From positions 124,001 to 188,000 of the forward strand of contig NZ_JAPWHE010000002.1 in NCBI RefSeq assembly GCF_027214045.1: a DNA stretch of 64,000 nucleotides, written 5' to 3'. The position numbers and the translations under genes were made by a program. The notes under the pieces are model-generated. The model was given only the letters and a program-made list of their open reading frames with translations, searched no databases and was not told the origin of the DNA. Position 1 is the stretch's first letter. The number at the start of each line of letters is the position of its first letter. The DNA comes from Castellaniella denitrificans (GTDB lineage: Bacteria; Pseudomonadota; Gammaproteobacteria; Burkholderiales; Burkholderiaceae_B). Shown piece after piece: positions 45,377 through 57,480 of this stretch.

Positions 45377-46164
45377 AACGTATCGCCGCTTTCGCCCTGG
45401 CCTGCTCCCTGACGCTGCCGGTCTGGGCCAAGGACATCGCCACCGTCAACGGCCAGGGCATCTCCCAGGCCAAATTCGACCAGTTCGTCGGCATGCTGGT
45501 CAGCCAGGGCGCCCAGGACACGCCGCAACTGCGCGACCAGGTCAAGCAGGAAATGATCAACCGCCTGGTGGCGGTCCAGGCCGCCGAGAAGGCCGGCCTG
45601 CAGAAGGATCCCGCCGTCCAGCAGGAAACCGAGCTGGCCACGCAAAGCATCCTGGTGCGCGCCCTGATGGCCAAGTACCTGAAGGACCACCCCGTCAGCG
45701 AAGCCGACCTGCAAAAGGAATACGACACCCTCAAGGCCCAACAGGCCTCGCGCCAGGAATACAAGCTGCGTCACATCCTGGTCAAGGACGAGGCCAAGGC
45801 CAAGGACCTGATCAAGGCGATCAAGGCGAAGAAGACCACGTTCGAGGCGGCCGCGAAGAAAGACTCGATCGACACCGGCAGCGGCAAGAACGGCGGCGAG
45901 CTGGGCTGGGGTCCGACCAGCAACTACGTGCCCGAATTCGCCCAGGCCGTGGAAAGCATGAAAAAGGGCGATCTCAGCGCCCAGCCCGTGCAGACGCAAT
46001 TCGGCTGGCACGTGATCCAGGTCGAGGACGTGCGCCCGATCGCCTTCCCGTCCTTCGACGAAGCCAAGCCCCAGCTCGAGGAAATGATGCGTCAGCAGGC
46101 CCTGGCCACCTACCAGAAGGGCTTGATGAAGGACGCCAAGATCGTGGACAAGGCGGAAAAGTAA
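45373..46164 (+). CDS. Periplasmic parvulin-type peptidyl-prolyl isomerase
   Basis: The 263-aa precursor has a signal peptide (about 1-19, ending PVWA), an N-terminal SurA/PrsA-like chaperone helix region, and a PpiC/parvulin domain from about 130 to 220 (LRHILVKDEAKAKDLI, SGKNGGELGWG, FGWHVIQVEDVRP). It probably helps outer-membrane or secreted proteins fold. It ends in a strong terminator shared with convergent ligA. Confidence 0.92.
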   Translation: MKRIAAFALACSLTLPVWAKDIATVNGQGISQAKFDQFVGMLVSQGAQDTPQLRDQVKQEMINRLVAVQAAEKAGLQKDPAVQQETELATQSILVRALMAKYLKDHPVSEADLQKEYDTLKAQQASRQEYKLRHILVKDEAKAKDLIKAIKAKKTTFEAAAKKDSIDTGSGKNGGELGWGPTSNYVPEFAQAVESMKKGDLSAQPVQTQFGWHVIQVEDVRPIAFPSFDEAKPQLEEMMRQQALATYQKGLMKDAKIVDKAEK

Positions 46165-46203
46165 AAGCCTCCCACGCAGCGCAGCCAAGGGCTGCGTGCT
46201 TCG

Positions 46204-46235
46204 GCAACGGCCTTCCTTCGGGGAGGCCGTTGCTT
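46204..46235. terminator. Terminator between ppiC-type gene and ligA
   Basis: GCAACGGCCTTCC and GGGAGGCCGTTGC form a 13-bp stem (one G-U pair on the plus strand) closed by a UUCG tetraloop. A shorter hairpin (CGCAGCC-AAG-GGCTGCG, 46180-46196) precedes it. The U-tract is poor on the plus strand (CTTATT), but the stem is very stable. Confidence 0.7.
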
Positions 46236-46248
46236 ATTGGGCCGACGG

Positions 46249-49436
<3,188 letters not shown>

Positions 49437-49470
49437 AGAGTCCTCTCATCCGGGCCTGTTCATACAGGCC

Positions 49471-52400
49471 CTAAGCCGCCTCGGCCGCCCATTGCAGGGC
49501 CGAGTCCATGTCCACGGCCACGATCCGCGACACGCCCTGTTCCTGCATGGTCACGCCGACCAGTTGCCGGGCCATCTGCATGGCGATTTTATTGTGTGAA
49601 ATGAACAGAAACTGCGTCTGGTCGCTCATGCCGCGCACCAGGTTCGCATACCGTTCGGTATTGGCATCGTCCAGCGGCGCATCGACCTCGTCGAGCAGGC
49701 AGAACGGCGCCGGATTGAGTTTGAACAGGGCAAACACCAGGGCCGTCGCGGTCAGGGCTTTTTCACCGCCCGACAGCAGGTGGATGGTGCTGTTGCGCTT
49801 GCCCGGCGGCTGGGCCATGACTTGCACCCCGGCGTCCAGGATTTCCTCGCCGGTCATGGTCAGGCGGGCTTCGCCGCCGCCGAAAAGGCGTGGAAACAGC
49901 TCGCCGAAATGGCCGTTGACGGTCTCGAAAGTCTGCGACAGCAGTTCCCGGGTCTCGCGATCGATGCGGCGGATCGCGTTTTCCAGGGTTTCGATGGCCG
50001 CCAGCAGGTCGGCATGCTGGGCGTCCAGAAAGCCTTTGCGATCACGCGCCGCCGTCAGCTCGTCGAGCGCCGCCAGATTCACGGCGCCCAGCGATTCGAT
50101 GTTCCGGGTGATGCGCTGGACCTCGGACTGCAGCCATTCCAGGCGCCGCCACTGGGGCGGCTGCTCTTCCAGGTGGCGGCGCAAGGCGTCGCGGTCCACC
50201 TGGCGGGCGTCGAGTTGCTCGGCGAACTGCTCGACCGACAGGCGCGAAGCCTGTTCCTTCAGTTGCAATTCGGTGATGCGCGCCCGCAGTGGGTCCAGGC
50301 CGCGCTCCAGCGTCAGCCGTTCTTCGTCCGCCTCGCGCAGGACGGCGGCCGCCCGATCCTGCTCCAGCCGCGCCTCGCGCAGGGACTCTTCGCACGCGGC
50401 ACGGGCCTCGAGCGCGTCTTGCAGGCCGGCCTGCGCCATGGATTCGTCCAGTTCGAAAAGCTCGCCCTGCAGGGATTCGAGTTCGGCGCCCGCACGACGG
50501 GCCTGGTCTTCGGCCAGTTGCAGGGTACGGCGCGATTCGTCCAGCCGGTGGCGCAGGGTGCGCACGGCGTATTCGGCCTCCTGGGCGGCTCGCTCCTGGT
50601 CGCGACCCAACTGACGTGACCGCTCGGCCTGACGGGACAGGTCTTCCGCCTGCAGGTCGAGTTCCGCCAGACGTTCCTGCTGTTCGGCCAGGACTTGGTC
50701 CAGGGACTCGAAGCGGGCCTCGGATTCGGCCCGCCGCGCGTCCAGGTCCGCCTGCTGCTCGGCGAGTTCCTTCAGGTCGCGGTCCAGGCGGCGGGACTGC
50801 TCGTCGGACTGAGCCGCCTGCTGGCTGAGTTGCTGGTGGCGGATCTGGGCATCATGCTGCGCCCGCATGCGTTCGGCGATCTGCTGGCGCGCGGGCTGCA
50901 GCGCCTGGGCCAGGTTGCGGCACGCGGCATCGGCCTGGGCGTGGGCGTCCAGGGCCTGGTCGGCGATCAACTGCGCGGCGCGGATTTCCAGGGCCAGGTT
51001 GTCGATCTGCTGGCGGCGCGCCAGTTGCCCGGCCTGCTCCGAATCGGCCGCGTAGAAGCGCACGCCGCAGGCGTCGACCCGATGGCCGTCGCGCAGTACC
51101 CAGACGCCGCCGGGCGGCAGTTCACCGCGCCGGGCAATGGCGGCGCCCAGATCGTCGGCCACATGCACGCCGCGCAGCCACACAGCCAGCAGAGACTGCA
51201 CGGCGGCATCGCGCGCATGGACGAAATCCAGCAGACGCGGCGCGTCCGTCCCCGAAGCCGGGAACGGGCCGGCATCGGCGGGCGTCTGGTAGAAAGCCAG
51301 GCGCGCGGGCGGCGGGTCCTGGGCGAAGGCGCGCACATGATCCAGCGTGCGCAGGCCCAGGGCGTTCATGCGTTCGTGCAGCACGGCTTCCAGGGCGGTT
51401 TCCCAGCCCGCCTCCACCCGCAGTTGCTGCCACAGGCGCGTCAGGCCGCCCAGTTCCTGGCGCTGCAGCCATGGTTCCAGCGCGTCTTCGGACTGGATCT
51501 TTTCCTGCAGCGCGATCAATGCCTGCCGGCGCGCATCGAGTTTTTCGAGATCCAGCCGCGCGGCCTGACTGGCCTGCAACGCGTCGGTCCTGGCGGTTTC
51601 CAGGTCCGGCATGCGGGATTCGAGCTCAAGCAGACGCGCCTGGGCTTCTTCGAGACGTTCCTGGGCGACGGCGCATTCCCCCGCCCAGCGCTGCAGTTCG
51701 GCCGGATCCGGCGCCCCCAGGGCGGCGCGTTCGTCTTCGAGCCGCGCACGGCGGTCTTCCAGGGCGCGCCACTGGCCATCGGCGTCCCGCTGGGACTGCG
51801 CCGCCAGCGCCAGATCCTGTTCGGTGCGCGCCAGCGTGCGACGCCATTCGTCGCGCCGGGCCGCCAGGTCGCGCAGCCGGGCATCAAGTTCGGGCAGACC
51901 GTCCTGGGCGCTCTGCGCCTGTTCGGCCAGTTGTTCCGCGCGGGCGGAGGCTTCCTCGATCTGGGCCTGGATGTCCTCGATCGATGCCTGGCTGTGGGCA
52001 CGCTGGTCGCCCCATTCCTGTTGCTGGGCCTGCAATTGCGCGCGCCGGACCTGGAGGCGGTTGCGCGAATCGACCACGTGGCGGATCTCGGCCTCCAGGC
52101 GGCTGACCTGGGCACCGGCCTCAAACAGACTGCCCTGTGCCCGGTGAGCCCGCTCGCTGGCCTCGAAATGTGCGGCGCGGCGGGTTTCCAGGTCGGACTC
52201 CAGGGCGCGCAGCCCGGCCACGGCCGATTCAAGTTCGGCCTGGGCCCGCTCAGTCTCCACCGCCAGGGACTGGCGGCTTTCGCGCGCGGCCTGCTCCCGC
52301 AGCAGCCAGAGGGCGTGCTGCTTGAGTTCGCCCTCGGCCTGCAACGCCCGATAATCGGCCGCCACGCGGGCCTGGGATTCCAGTTTTTCGAGCTGGCTGG

Positions 52401-53004
52401 CGAGTTCGCGCAGGATGTCCTCCAGGCGGGTCAGGTTCTCGCGCGTGTCGCCCAGGCGGTTTTCGGTCTCGCGGCGGCGTTCCTTGTAGCGCGACACCCC
52501 GGCGGCTTCCTCGAGATAGACGCGCAGTTCCTCGGGGCGGGCCTCGATCAACCGGTTGATCATGCCCTGGCCGATGATGGCGTAGCCGCGCGCGCCCAGC
52601 CCCGTCCCGAGAAAGATGTCATGGATGTCGCGGCGGCGCACCGGCTGGTTGTTGATGAAATAGCTGCTGGCGCCGTCGCGGGTCAGCACCCGGCGGACGG
52701 CGATTTCCGCGAAGGCGGACCATTGCCCCGCCGCCCGGCCCTGGCTGTTGTCGAACACCAGCTCGACCGAGGCGCGCGCGGCCGGCTTGCGTTGGCCCGA
52801 GCCGTTGAAGATCACGTCCTGCATCGAGGCCCCGCGCAATTCGGAGGCCTTGGTCTCGCCCAGCACCCAACGCACGGCGTCGATGATGTTGGATTTGCCA
52901 CAGCCGTTGGGGCCCACCACGCCGACCAGCTCGCTGGGCGTGGGAATCACGGTCGGATCCACGAAGGACTTGAATCCGGCTAATTTGATCTGCGTGAGGC
53001 GCAC
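49471..53004 (-). CDS. smc: Chromosome partition protein Smc
   Basis: Smc is the ATPase of the bacterial condensin complex. The 1177-aa product has the head Walker A GPNGCGKSN (31-39), long coiled coils rich in Glu, Arg and Gln on both sides of a hinge (about 510-640), and the C-terminal signature LLSGGEKALTA followed by Walker B FCLLDEVDAPLDD. The GTG at 53004 (VRLTQIKLAGFKSF) is chosen because Smc proteins start exactly there; no clear Shine-Dalgarno is seen. It leads the smc-zipA-ligA unit. Confidence 0.97.
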   Translation of the reverse strand: MRLTQIKLAGFKSFVDPTVIPTPSELVGVVGPNGCGKSNIIDAVRWVLGETKASELRGASMQDVIFNGSGQRKPAARASVELVFDNSQGRAAGQWSAFAEIAVRRVLTRDGASSYFINNQPVRRRDIHDIFLGTGLGARGYAIIGQGMINRLIEARPEELRVYLEEAAGVSRYKERRRETENRLGDTRENLTRLEDILRELASQLEKLESQARVAADYRALQAEGELKQHALWLLREQAARESRQSLAVETERAQAELESAVAGLRALESDLETRRAAHFEASERAHRAQGSLFEAGAQVSRLEAEIRHVVDSRNRLQVRRAQLQAQQQEWGDQRAHSQASIEDIQAQIEEASARAEQLAEQAQSAQDGLPELDARLRDLAARRDEWRRTLARTEQDLALAAQSQRDADGQWRALEDRRARLEDERAALGAPDPAELQRWAGECAVAQERLEEAQARLLELESRMPDLETARTDALQASQAARLDLEKLDARRQALIALQEKIQSEDALEPWLQRQELGGLTRLWQQLRVEAGWETALEAVLHERMNALGLRTLDHVRAFAQDPPPARLAFYQTPADAGPFPASGTDAPRLLDFVHARDAAVQSLLAVWLRGVHVADDLGAAIARRGELPPGGVWVLRDGHRVDACGVRFYAADSEQAGQLARRQQIDNLALEIRAAQLIADQALDAHAQADAACRNLAQALQPARQQIAERMRAQHDAQIRHQQLSQQAAQSDEQSRRLDRDLKELAEQQADLDARRAESEARFESLDQVLAEQQERLAELDLQAEDLSRQAERSRQLGRDQERAAQEAEYAVRTLRHRLDESRRTLQLAEDQARRAGAELESLQGELFELDESMAQAGLQDALEARAACEESLREARLEQDRAAAVLREADEERLTLERGLDPLRARITELQLKEQASRLSVEQFAEQLDARQVDRDALRRHLEEQPPQWRRLEWLQSEVQRITRNIESLGAVNLAALDELTAARDRKGFLDAQHADLLAAIETLENAIRRIDRETRELLSQTFETVNGHFGELFPRLFGGGEARLTMTGEEILDAGVQVMAQPPGKRNSTIHLLSGGEKALTATALVFALFKLNPAPFCLLDEVDAPLDDANTERYANLVRGMSDQTQFLFISHNKIAMQMARQLVGVTMQEQGVSRIVAVDMDSALQWAAEAA

Positions 53005-53111
53005 GGTGCTGGGGCGAACGAAAAATCGAGGCGCGTGAGTGACAGCGTATGATAACGCACCGGGTCCGGGAGACCGGCCTCCCCGACGGGGCCGCCCCGG
53101 CGGCAACCCGC

Positions 53112-53117
53112 TATACT
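53112..53117 (+). promoter_or_regulatory. Promoter -10 box for the LplT-like gene
   Basis: TATACT lies 68 nt before the TTG start of the transporter gene and 108 nt from the smc start on the other strand. No convincing -35 hexamer is seen at the expected distance. The minus strand nearby has GTTATCATAC, which may serve smc. Confidence 0.35.
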
Positions 53118-53184
53118 GCAACTCTTTTTTACGGGCGCGCCTCCCGGCGGTCGCTCCCTTCGTCAACCACCTCGGGGTCCGCGA

Positions 53185-54489
53185 TTGAACAAGGGCTTTT
53201 ACATGGTCATGGCCGCCCAGGCGCTATCGTCCGTCGCGGACAATGCCCTGCTCATCGCCGCCATCGGGCTGATCGCCGACCTCAGCGGCCCGGACTGGAT
53301 GGCCCCCATGATGAAGTGGTGGTTCGCGCTGGCCTACGTGATCCTGGCGGCCTTCGTCGGCGCCTTCGCCGACGCCTTCCCCAAGGGCCGGGTCATGTTC
53401 GCCACCAACGCGCTCAAGACCTGCGGCTGCCTGCTGATGTTCAGCTACGGCGCGTTCGGACTGACCCACGGGCACCAGCTGGTCCTGATCTTCGTGGCCT
53501 ACACCATCGTCGGCATCGGCGCCGCCGCCTATTCGCCGGCCAAATACGGCATCGTCACCGAAATGCTGCCGCCCGAACAACTGGTCAAGGGCAATAGCTG
53601 GATCGAGGGCCTGACCGTGCTGTCGGTCATCATCGGCACCGTGCTGGGCGGGCTGCTCATCAGCCCGACGGTCTCGGCCTGGCTGATGTCATTCGGCTGG
53701 GTGGACCGCCTGGTCGACAACGCCGCTCAAAGCGCCATCCTGATGATCGGCCTGGTGTACATTGCCGCCGCCCTGTGCAATCTGCTGATTCCCGACACCC
53801 ACGCCTTCTACCCCCGCCAGCAGACGCATCCGGCGGCGCTGATCCGCAATTTCACCCGCTACGTCCGCATCCTATGGTCCGACAAGCTCGGCCAGATTTC
53901 GCTGGCGGTCACCACGCTGTTCTGGGGCGCGGGCGCGACCCTGCAGTTCATCGTCATCGAATGGGGCGCCCAGCACCTGGGCTACCGCCTCGACCAGGCA
54001 TCCGTGCTGATGGGGGTGGCCGCCTTCGGCACCGTGATCGGGGCGGTCTGCGCGGGCCGGGTGCCGCTGCGCCGCGCGCTGGCTGTCCTGCCGGTGGGCG
54101 TGGTCATGGGCCTGGTGGTCCTGCTGATGCCGGCGGTCTACACGACCTGGGCGGTGTACTGCCTGCTGCTGCTGATCGGCGGTCTGTCGGGCTTCTTCGT
54201 GGTCCCCATGAACGCCCTGCTGCAGCATCGCGGCCATGTCCTGCTGTCGGCCGGCCATTCGATCGCCGTGCAGAACTTCAATGAACAATTGAACATCCTG
54301 CTGATGCTGGCAATGTACAGCCTGATGCTGTGGCTGGGCCTGTCCATCAATCTGATCATCGCCCTGTTCGGCATCCTGGTGGCCTGCCTGATGCTGGTCT
54401 TCATCCACTGGAACCGTCTCAACCACCGCGCAAACCCGGAACTGAGCCGGATGATCGGGCAAACCGGTCACGGTACGGCTCTGCGCTAA
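53185..54489 (+). CDS. lplT: Lysophospholipid transporter LplT-like MFS protein
   Basis: LplT flips lysophospholipids inward for re-acylation. The 434-aa membrane protein has about 12 helices and the LplT-like segments MNKGFYMVMAAQALSSVADN, GAAAYSPAKYGIVTEMLPPE and PLRRALAVLPVGVVMG. The start is TTG at 53185; ATG at 53203 is a possible alternative. It ends 4 nt inside the 3' end of the convergent glycosylase gene. Confidence 0.88.
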   Translation: MNKGFYMVMAAQALSSVADNALLIAAIGLIADLSGPDWMAPMMKWWFALAYVILAAFVGAFADAFPKGRVMFATNALKTCGCLLMFSYGAFGLTHGHQLVLIFVAYTIVGIGAAAYSPAKYGIVTEMLPPEQLVKGNSWIEGLTVLSVIIGTVLGGLLISPTVSAWLMSFGWVDRLVDNAAQSAILMIGLVYIAAALCNLLIPDTHAFYPRQQTHPAALIRNFTRYVRILWSDKLGQISLAVTTLFWGAGATLQFIVIEWGAQHLGYRLDQASVLMGVAAFGTVIGAVCAGRVPLRRALAVLPVGVVMGLVVLLMPAVYTTWAVYCLLLLIGGLSGFFVVPMNALLQHRGHVLLSAGHSIAVQNFNEQLNILLMLAMYSLMLWLGLSINLIIALFGILVACLMLVFIHWNRLNHRANPELSRMIGQTGHGTALR

Positions 54490-55316
54490 GGGATCTCCCG
54501 ACCCGTCCGCGCGGCCGCCGCCAGGCCCGCCAGATCGCGCCAGGCCTCCGCCTTCCAGGCGGAGCGCACCAGCAGCGACGAGGGCTGGTGCGTGACCCAG
54601 ACCGGAATCGGCTCGCCCTGCTCGGGCACGTGCCGGTGCGGACCGCCGCGCAGTTCATCCAGATCCCCGTCCACCCCGATCACCGCCTGCGCGGCCACCC
54701 GGCCCAGCGCCAGGATCCAGTGCGGCCGCAGCAGGGCGATCTGCCGGCGCAGCCAGGGCGCACAGGCAGCGACCTCCTGGGCGGAAGGCTCACGCCCACC
54801 CACGGCGCGACATTTGACAACGTAGGTCAGATAGGTCGATTCGCCCTGCGGCAGGCGCGCGGCCGCCAGCATGGCCGCCAGCAGGCGGCCCGAATCGCCC
54901 TGGAACGGCCGCCCCGCGGCATCGTCCTCGAGGCCGGGCTGCTCGCCGACAACCAGGTAATGCGGCCGGACGGCCTGGCCCGTCCCGGGCACCGCCCGGA
55001 CACGCTGGGCATGCCGCGCGCACCGGACGCAGGCCGCCACCGCCGCATCCAGCGCGGACAGGTCCGGGCAATCCGTCGGCGCATCGATACCGGGTGCCGG
55101 TGTGTGCGGCGCACCGAGCGCGTCCGGCGCGCGGACGCGCTTCAGGCCGGTGGCCACGGCAGGGATTTCCGCCACTGGAGACCGTTCCGGTCCCGTCGCG
55201 GGATCCGGCTTCGAGGCCGGTATGGACACCGGTCGCGCCGCCAGCCAATGGGTGTCGAGCCCGATCTCGGCCAGCCAGGCCATCTGGCCGGGACGCAATA
55301 GCGCGCGCGGCCTCAC
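54486..55316 (-). CDS. Uracil-DNA glycosylase, family 4-like
   Basis: The 276-aa protein belongs to the UDG superfamily with an Fe-S cluster: CVRCARH, then VVGEQPGLEDDAAGRPFQG (motif 1), KCRAVGG and a later Cys in AACAPWL supply four cysteines, and THQPSSLLV matches motif 3. Family 4 enzymes remove uracil from DNA. Motif 1 has GEQPG as in UdgX, but no KRRIH-like insert is seen. The GTG at 55316 overlaps the upstream stop as GTGA. The N-terminal 85 residues are poorly conserved. Confidence 0.85.
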   Translation of the reverse strand: MRPRALLRPGQMAWLAEIGLDTHWLAARPVSIPASKPDPATGPERSPVAEIPAVATGLKRVRAPDALGAPHTPAPGIDAPTDCPDLSALDAAVAACVRCARHAQRVRAVPGTGQAVRPHYLVVGEQPGLEDDAAGRPFQGDSGRLLAAMLAAARLPQGESTYLTYVVKCRAVGGREPSAQEVAACAPWLRRQIALLRPHWILALGRVAAQAVIGVDGDLDELRGGPHRHVPEQGEPIPVWVTHQPSSLLVRSAWKAEAWRDLAGLAAAARTGREIP

Positions 55317-56581
55317 GAGCCCCCCCGGGATCCGGTGTTTTCTGGATCGACGTCCGCCGCCAGGTTCAGCGTCATGATCCAGGCATCCTCGCGGCCCTGG
55401 ACCGCCGGATAATAATCCCGCCGCATCCCGACCTGGGCGAAACCGTGGCGCCGATAGAAAGCAATGGCGCCCTCGTTGCCGTGACGGACTTCCAGGGTGA
55501 GGGCCGGCAGGCCGGCCTGCCGGCAATGCTCAACGCAACGGCGCAGCAGCCGCTCGCCCACCCCCTGCCGCTGGGCGTCCGGACGCACCCCGATGACCAG
55601 CAGGTGCGCCATGTCCGGCGCGTCCATCACCAGGGCGAAACCGAGCATCGCCCCCATCCGGCGCACCACCCAGCCGCGATAGCCGGCGGCCAGGCCGTCG
55701 GCGAAATTTTTCCGGGTCCAGGGGAAGGACTGCACCCGGCCCTCGATGGCGGCGACCTCGTCGAGGTCGGCGGGCATCATGTCGTGCAGGGTCAGGGTCG
55801 CCGCGCCGACCAGCGGGTTGCCCCCCTGCCCGCCGGCGCGTTCGACCGTGGTGTAGGCGACCTTGTCGCGCACGTACGCGGGCGACGCCAGGGCGGCATC
55901 CAGTCCCCGGCCCTCCCGCCAGGCCCGTTCGGCCAGCCGGGCAATGGTGCCGGCCTGGGCATGCGCGCCTTCCGGCGTCCGGAGTCCGGAACGCGCACCC
56001 AAAGCCACGAGCTCATGGTCCAGGCCGGGAAAGACATCGAGCGCGTCGCCATGCGCCATCCAGCCGCCCCCCGCCCGCATGCCCCACCCGGCCGACTCGC
56101 GGGTGGCCCAGTCCGCCACGTCGGCGCGGGCCAGCAGGGCCGGCGCCTGCAGCGTGATCCAGTCCGCGCCGCCCGCCCGATAGACTGCAGCGTAGACCTC
56201 GTTCATGCGCGCGTCCTGGAGGACCACATGGACCCCGGCCGGATCCTCGCCCGCCCCCTGCAGCGCCACCGCGCACAGGGAATCCACCGGCAGCACAGGC
56301 ACATCCAGCGCCACGGCCAGGCCCTGGGCGACACCGCAGGCCACACGCAGCCCCGTGAATCCGCCCGGCCCCTGGCCGAAAGCGATCGCCGACAAGCCGC
56401 TGCGGCCCAGACCGGCCTGGTCCAGCAGTTCCCGCGCCATGGGCAGAATGCGTTCGGCATGCGCGCCCCTGCCCTCGTGCCGGGCCGTGCACAGCCGCTC
56501 CCGGCCAGCCGTCCGCGACAACAGCGCGACGCTGCACAAAGTGCTTGATGTTTCAAACGCGAGAATGTGAAAATCGTCCAT
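55313..56581 (-). CDS. Fused TsaB-RimI: t6A-tRNA subunit joined to ribosomal protein S18 acetyltransferase
   Basis: Residues 1 to about 240 are TsaB (FETSSTLCSVAL, FGQGPGGFTGLRVACGVAQGLA), which works with TsaD and TsaE to make threonylcarbamoyl-adenosine in tRNA. Residues about 262-410 are a GNAT acetyltransferase of the RimI type, with acetyl-CoA loop VRPDAQRQGVGERLL (332-346) and EVRHGNEGAIAFYRRHGF. RimI acetylates the N-terminus of S18. The two genes are often neighbours; here one 422-aa frame holds both. It is followed by the glycosylase gene with a GTGA overlap. Confidence 0.92.
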   Translation of the reverse strand: MDDFHILAFETSSTLCSVALLSRTAGRERLCTARHEGRGAHAERILPMARELLDQAGLGRSGLSAIAFGQGPGGFTGLRVACGVAQGLAVALDVPVLPVDSLCAVALQGAGEDPAGVHVVLQDARMNEVYAAVYRAGGADWITLQAPALLARADVADWATRESAGWGMRAGGGWMAHGDALDVFPGLDHELVALGARSGLRTPEGAHAQAGTIARLAERAWREGRGLDAALASPAYVRDKVAYTTVERAGGQGGNPLVGAATLTLHDMMPADLDEVAAIEGRVQSFPWTRKNFADGLAAGYRGWVVRRMGAMLGFALVMDAPDMAHLLVIGVRPDAQRQGVGERLLRRCVEHCRQAGLPALTLEVRHGNEGAIAFYRRHGFAQVGMRRDYYPAVQGREDAWIMTLNLAADVDPENTGSRGGS

Positions 56582-56642
56582 GGCCCGGACATTTTAAAGG
56601 AGTGGCCCGGGGGCGCCGCTTATTTCCAAAACAAAGACCAAA

Positions 56643-56672
56643 CGCTTATTGTGTAATTTGTTGTGATAAGCG
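56643..56672. promoter_or_regulatory. Inverted repeat in the ompR/tsaB divergent promoter region
   Basis: CGCTTAT (56643-56649) and ATAAGCG (56666-56672) are perfect 7-bp arms with a 16-nt AT-rich spacer. They lie 37 nt upstream of the ompR-type ATG and 62 nt upstream of the fused tsaB-rimI ATG, a good place for an operator or for autoregulation. Confidence 0.4.
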
Positions 56673-56708
56673 CTGGAACCCCTTTCCCGACCCTGTTACA
56701 TTTTCCGC

Positions 56709-57443
56709 ATGAACACGCAAACCCAGACCCTCATCCGCAAGATCCTCATCGTCGACGATGATCCCAGGCTGCGCGATCTGCTGCGCCGTTACCTGTCCGA
56801 GCAGGGCTTCAACGTCTACGTCGCCGAGGACGCCAAGGAAATGGCCAAGCTCTGGCAACGGGAGCATTTCGATCTCCTGGTGCTGGACCTGATGCTGCCC
56901 GGAGAAGACGGCCTGTCCATCTGCCGCCGGCTGCGTGGAAGCCACGACAACACGCCCATCATCATGCTGACCGCCAAGGCCGAGGAAATCGACCGAATCG
57001 TCGGCCTGGAAATGGGCGCCGACGACTATCTCACCAAACCCTTCAACCCGCGCGAACTGCTGGCCCGGGTCAACGCCATCCTGCGCCGCCGCGGCACCGA
57101 GGAACATCCCGGCGCGCCCAGCCAGGAAAACGAATCCGTCGAATTCGGCCCGTATGTGCTGAACCTGTCCACCCGCACCCTGACGCGCAACGGCGAAGCC
57201 GTGCCCATCACCACCGGCGAGTTTTCCGTGCTCAAGGTCTTCGCGCGCCACCCCAAGGTTCCGCTGTCGCGCGACAAACTCATGGAGCTGGCCCGGGGCC
57301 GCGAATACGAAGCCTTCGATCGCAGCCTGGACGTCCAGATCTCACGGTTGCGCAAACTGATCGAACCCAACCCCTCCAAGCCGGTCTTCATCCAGACGGT
57401 CTGGGGCCTGGGCTACGTCTTCGTGCCCGACGGCGGCCAGTAA
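56709..57443 (+). CDS. ompR: OmpR-family response regulator (RisA-type)
   Basis: The 244-aa regulator has a receiver domain with the phospho-accepting D60 (LLVLDLMLPGEDG), acidic pocket VDDDPR (15-20) and K in TKPFNPREL, followed by an OmpR winged-helix DNA-binding domain (about 145-240; FDRSLDVQISRLRKLIE). The N-terminus closely resembles Bordetella RisA. It is followed by its sensor kinase after 37 nt. Targets cannot be deduced from the window. Confidence 0.95.
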   Translation: MNTQTQTLIRKILIVDDDPRLRDLLRRYLSEQGFNVYVAEDAKEMAKLWQREHFDLLVLDLMLPGEDGLSICRRLRGSHDNTPIIMLTAKAEEIDRIVGLEMGADDYLTKPFNPRELLARVNAILRRRGTEEHPGAPSQENESVEFGPYVLNLSTRTLTRNGEAVPITTGEFSVLKVFARHPKVPLSRDKLMELARGREYEAFDRSLDVQISRLRKLIEPNPSKPVFIQTVWGLGYVFVPDGGQ

Positions 57444-57480
57444 CCCGGTTCCGGCCCGCGGGCCGCGCGCGCACTGTCCC

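Noticed and set aside
50695-52983. A 762-codon open frame antisense to smc.
   Set aside because: It is a shadow of the codon bias of smc; low-complexity product, no ribosome binding site or known motif.
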